Source of the DNA: UBA685 sp002299005
GTDB taxonomy: Bacteria > Pseudomonadota > Alphaproteobacteria > Puniceispirillales > Puniceispirillaceae
NCBI GenBank assembly: GCA_963966775.1
Contig: CAXAAH010000006.1
Span: 1 to 63,082 of the forward strand
Direction of reading: 5' to 3'
Length of the DNA: 63,082 bases
Shown here one piece after another: positions 60,581 to 63,082 of this stretch; position 1 is the stretch's first letter, and every line of letters begins with the position of its first letter. Under the pieces are notes generated by a model that saw only the letters and a program-made list of their open reading frames with translations, did no database searches and was not told where the DNA came from. The position numbers were made by a program, and so were the translations under genes.

Positions 60581-61498
60581 CTATCTAAGGCGCCCTATCA
60601 AGTGGCGATGAAACGCACTATAGCCATCTGATGCGTTACCGACATGCGCGCTTATCGCTTGATGAAAGTCTGCCAATTTATGAAACGGCACCGCAGGCAG
60701 GCTATGATGGGCATTATGATAAGACATGTGCCACGATAAAAACAACACAAACCGGTTGGTATAAACCGTCCGGCTATTCACAAGCATATCAGCCTCATGC
60801 GGGCAATCTGTATGTTCTGCGAGCAAGAAAAGACGCAAGAAAGGCTGACCACAAAGCAAGGGCAAAAGCCAAAAATACCATAAAATTGCGGGCGCAAAAT
60901 ACAACAGCCCGCCTATCACAACCGCATAGAAAACAAGCATCAAACGCGCCTCACGCACGATAAGGCTGGCGCCGCTTGGGGGGATATAGGCATCATTTGC
61001 CGGGCCAACCGCATTCTTTATCAACGCCTGCGCCGCGCCCCACCAAATCATCACACCCGACAAATAGATAAGATAGCTTTTCAGATTATCCGGCTTTGGC
61101 GCGCTTAATTCAGGGTCATGCACAGGGTCTTGGGTATATCTGTGATGACTTGCGTGAAAATAGGTAAACCATCTCGGCCCCATGAACAGCAACAACCCCG
61201 CCCCATAGGTCACCATCTGATTCAGCCATTTCGTCCGAAAGGCGGTATTGTGGCTTGCCTCATGCATCGCGCAAAATAAAAAGCACATGCCAATACCCTG
61301 CCCGATGAGGCACAAAATGCTCACCACCCCCGCACTGTTATATTGGCCATACGCACAAAGGCCGATAAGCGACAGATGCACCGATAGATTGACCGCCGCA
61401 TGATAATTCGTCAGCGCCATCAGACGCCGCTTCTGCGCCACTGGCATGGCCTTCAAAAGGCTTCGGTAATCTATCTCTGTGCTTGTTTTATCAGCCAT
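60581..61498 (-). CDS. Membrane fatty acid desaturase family protein
   Basis: Diiron membrane oxygenase of 305 aa with four or five hydrophobic segments. The three histidine clusters are complete: HEASH near residue 79, HASHH near 115 and HMSYHNAHH near 263, plus an extra HTD in the LLAEHTDCPHE segment near 230. This fits FADS-type desaturases or related hydroxylases; substrate unknown. It starts in a one-base TAATG overlap with the upstream reductase fusion gene, which carries a ferredoxin domain and could supply electrons. That link is inference. Confidence 0.9.
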   Translation of the reverse strand: MADKTSTEIDYRSLLKAMPVAQKRRLMALTNYHAAVNLSVHLSLIGLCAYGQYNSAGVVSILCLIGQGIGMCFLFCAMHEASHNTAFRTKWLNQMVTYGAGLLLFMGPRWFTYFHASHHRYTQDPVHDPELSAPKPDNLKSYLIYLSGVMIWWGAAQALIKNAVGPANDAYIPPSGASLIVREARLMLVFYAVVIGGLLYFAPAILWYFWLLPLLCGQPFLRLFLLAEHTDCPHEADMLVNSRTVYTNRFVLFLSWHMSYHNAHHSLPAVPFHKLADFHQAISAHVGNASDGYSAFHRHLIGRLR

Positions 61499-63082
61499 TA
61501 CAGATCCAACACCACCTTGCCATCAGGCTCTTTTGCCCGTGATTGACACAAGATGATTTGTGAGTCTTTTTGCGCGGCAGAGAGGACAAAATCACGATGC
61601 TCAACAGACCCTTCAACATAATCACAAGAACAGACACCGCATAGCCCATCACTGCATTTCACATCAATCGCAAAGCCGTTATCATTTAAGGCATCTGCGG
61701 CTGTCTCATCAGGTGAGACTGAGATGATTTGCCCGGTTGATTTTATCAGCAACTCAAAGGCATGATTTTCATAATCAGGCAATTCTGGCACCGCGAAAAA
61801 CTCTTGGTGAATATGCTCTTCTGCAAAGCCTGCCTGCGCGGCTGTCTCTGCAATCGCCGACATATAGGCCTCAGGGCCACAGGCATAAATATGCCCCTTC
61901 TTATCAGCCGCCTGCCAAAGGCTTGCCAAATCAAGACGCCCCCCTGTCTCAGAGACATGACGGCGCACATTATCGGCCCAGCCAAAGCGCTTCAAATCAT
62001 CTTGAAACACCTCATCAGCGGCTTTTGAGAGGGAGTAATGCAATTCAAACGGCCTGCCTGCCTCATGCAATTCATGCGCAAAGGCAATCATCGGGGTCAG
62101 CCCAATACCGCCACCCATCAAGTAAGTCATGCCATCATGGTCGACCATCCCAAAATGATTGATCGGATGCGAGATAAATACCCGGCGGCCTTCATTGAAA
62201 ATACGGTGCAAAAAGGCAGACCCGCCGCGCCCTTCATCTTCGCGCAACACCGCGATTTGATAAACACTGCGATCAGATGGATTGCCTGACATGGAATATT
62301 GACGCAAAAATTCAGGCGCAACCAGCACATCAATATGCGCCCCAGCCTGCCAAGGCGGCAAATCATCCCCATCAACATGGCGAAACTCATATTTGGTAAT
62401 CGCCTCACTCATCACCTCAACCTTAGAGATAATCACAGGCAGAACAGGTGATGTTTCATGATCAGGCCTGACATGCAGATGATCTCTCTCACCCTTTGCC
62501 AGCAAGTCTTTATGTTCACGCGCGCTGACCATCGCCTTATAGGCTTTGATGCCAGCCTCTCTGTCCATCATATCTGGATAGGGGAAAGGGTGCGGGGTCA
62601 AAGGCGCGGGATAAACAGCCAGCGTTTGATCTTCGAAATCAATCCGCAAATCAGGGCTAATACCCCGCTCATTCACAGGATGGCTTGCCGCGCGGTAACC
62701 GCCATCTTCTTTAAGCTCAATATCCCACCACCATTTTTTAACAGGGTTAATCGTGCCATGCCCGACCATATCATCTAGCTTGGCCAGCAATGGGGCGGCC
62801 TTTGGGATGTTTGAGGCGGCCCATCTGAAAGGCGCTTCGGCAAACAGCCCTTCTAGGTTCCACGGGCAAGTTTTCATACAGCGCCCACACATCGCCCCGC
62901 CCTTGGTGCCAATGCGATAGGTTGTGCATTTCTGGCTATCAGATTTCCACGTCTCATAGCCATTAAACATCCGCTTTGGCCCCGCGGTAATCGCCCCAGA
63001 GGGGCATTCACGCGCACATTTCTGGCATGATTCACAGAAATTCTGCATGCCAAAATCAATTGGCTTATCATGCGCCATTGGC
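61498..63082 (-). CDS. Reductive dehalogenase-like protein fused to FMN/NAD(P)H reductase and [2Fe-2S] ferredoxin (5' partial)
   Basis: The open frame continues past the window edge, so only the C-terminal ~527 residues are seen; the Met at 63078 is probably internal. Numbering from it, residues 15-71 hold eight cysteines (CESCQKCAREC; then C51, CGRCMKTC, ending PWN) for two [4Fe-4S] clusters. The DKPIDFG lead-in and the W-x2-D-x3-C spacing look like the end of RdhA reductive dehalogenases rather than QueG. A flavin reductase follows (FMN motif RQYSMSG near 260, NAD motif GGIGLTP, CGPEAYM). A plant-type ferredoxin with CSDGLCGVC comes near 472, with its last Cys near 512. This architecture resembles self-sufficient, non-membrane RdhA fusions such as BhbA. 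The cobalamin domain would lie outside the window, so the dehalogenase call is inferred. Confidence 0.78.
   Translation of the reverse strand, partial: PMAHDKPIDFGMQNFCESCQKCARECPSGAITAGPKRMFNGYETWKSDSQKCTTYRIGTKGGAMCGRCMKTCPWNLEGLFAEAPFRWAASNIPKAAPLLAKLDDMVGHGTINPVKKWWWDIELKEDGGYRAASHPVNERGISPDLRIDFEDQTLAVYPAPLTPHPFPYPDMMDREAGIKAYKAMVSAREHKDLLAKGERDHLHVRPDHETSPVLPVIISKVEVMSEAITKYEFRHVDGDDLPPWQAGAHIDVLVAPEFLRQYSMSGNPSDRSVYQIAVLREDEGRGGSAFLHRIFNEGRRVFISHPINHFGMVDHDGMTYLMGGGIGLTPMIAFAHELHEAGRPFELHYSLSKAADEVFQDDLKRFGWADNVRRHVSETGGRLDLASLWQAADKKGHIYACGPEAYMSAIAETAAQAGFAEEHIHQEFFAVPELPDYENHAFELLIKSTGQIISVSPDETAADALNDNGFAIDVKCSDGLCGVCSCDYVEGSVEHRDFVLSAAQKDSQIILCQSRAKEPDGKVVLDL

Noticed and set aside
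61498..63082. Epoxyqueuosine reductase (QueG) C-terminus
   Set aside because: QueG has similar double [4Fe-4S] motifs, but it is not fused to FMN/NAD reductase and ferredoxin modules, and the W-x2-D-x3-C spacing and DKPIDFG lead-in fit RdhA better. Kept as the main alternative until the N-terminus is seen.

Overview
The window reads as a stretch of chromosome from a marine-type alphaproteobacterium. No 16S is present, so this rests on gene content: a ubiquinone hydroxylase of the Coq7 diiron type, a Fur/Mur-type regulator without the usual CxxC zinc pairs, an FzlA-like GST-fold cell division protein, a DUF3035 lipoprotein beside lspA, an NDUFA9-type complex I accessory protein, a short Psd with an FGS processing site, and an endonuclease-type MutL. 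Base composition looks close to 50 % GC. A SAR116/Puniceispirillum-like lineage is my best guess, and it is inference only. Gene density is very high, with many 1-11 bp overlaps and two tRNA genes. I see no insertion sequence, prophage, integrase or CRISPR.

Layout. 1-7 kb: mutL, then ileS-lspA-DUF3035 lipoprotein and ribF, all on the minus strand. 7-15 kb: mscS, chaC, an IclR regulator, tRNA-Leu(CAA), a 3-hydroxyisobutyrate dehydrogenase-like enzyme, a YqaA/DedA membrane protein, dsbB, coq7, an HNH endonuclease, a carboxylesterase and gluQ. 15-20 kb: a candidate small RNA with its own promoter and terminator, panC-panB, fur, a DMT exporter, and pssA-psd for phosphatidylethanolamine synthesis. 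20-25 kb: an accessory-looking patch with an HExxH protein carrying a five-residue tandem repeat, a secreted protein of three Ig-like repeats, a photolyase-like protein with an unusual domain order, and an orphan small protein. 24-29 kb: AEC carrier, bioY, AzgA-type purine permease, acyltransferase and thiamine pyrophosphokinase. 29-34 kb: a complete type I secretion operon (outer membrane factor, ABC exporter, adaptor) with no adjacent substrate. 34-41 kb: trmL, a bifunctional fatty acid oxidation enzyme, tRNA-Ser(GGA), lepA and leuA. 41-48 kb: the conserved thrS-infC-rpmI-rplT-pheS-pheT translation cluster. 48-57.6 kb: glycosyltransferase, ABHD10-like hydrolase, fzlA, a GNAT and gltD-gltB. 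57.8-63 kb: uppP, an NDUFA9-like protein, and a tightly packed operon of a PhyH-type dioxygenase, a membrane desaturase and the C-terminal half of a reductive dehalogenase-like protein fused to an NAD(P)H reductase and ferredoxin. That last gene runs off the window.

The most notable points are: (i) the edge-truncated self-sufficient reductive dehalogenase-type fusion and its coupled desaturase/dioxygenase partners; (ii) an infC that appears to start at AUA behind an ideal AGGAG; (iii) a putative ~67-nt small RNA with an anti-Shine-Dalgarno CCUCCC and a strong terminator; (iv) a photolyase-family protein lacking the N-terminal antenna domain but with a C-terminal alpha/beta-like domain; and (v) a recurrent pattern of 9-21 bp tandem duplications in leaders, N-termini, linkers and gene ends, including one inside mutL itself and one that multiplies Shine-Dalgarno/ATG units in front of mscS.
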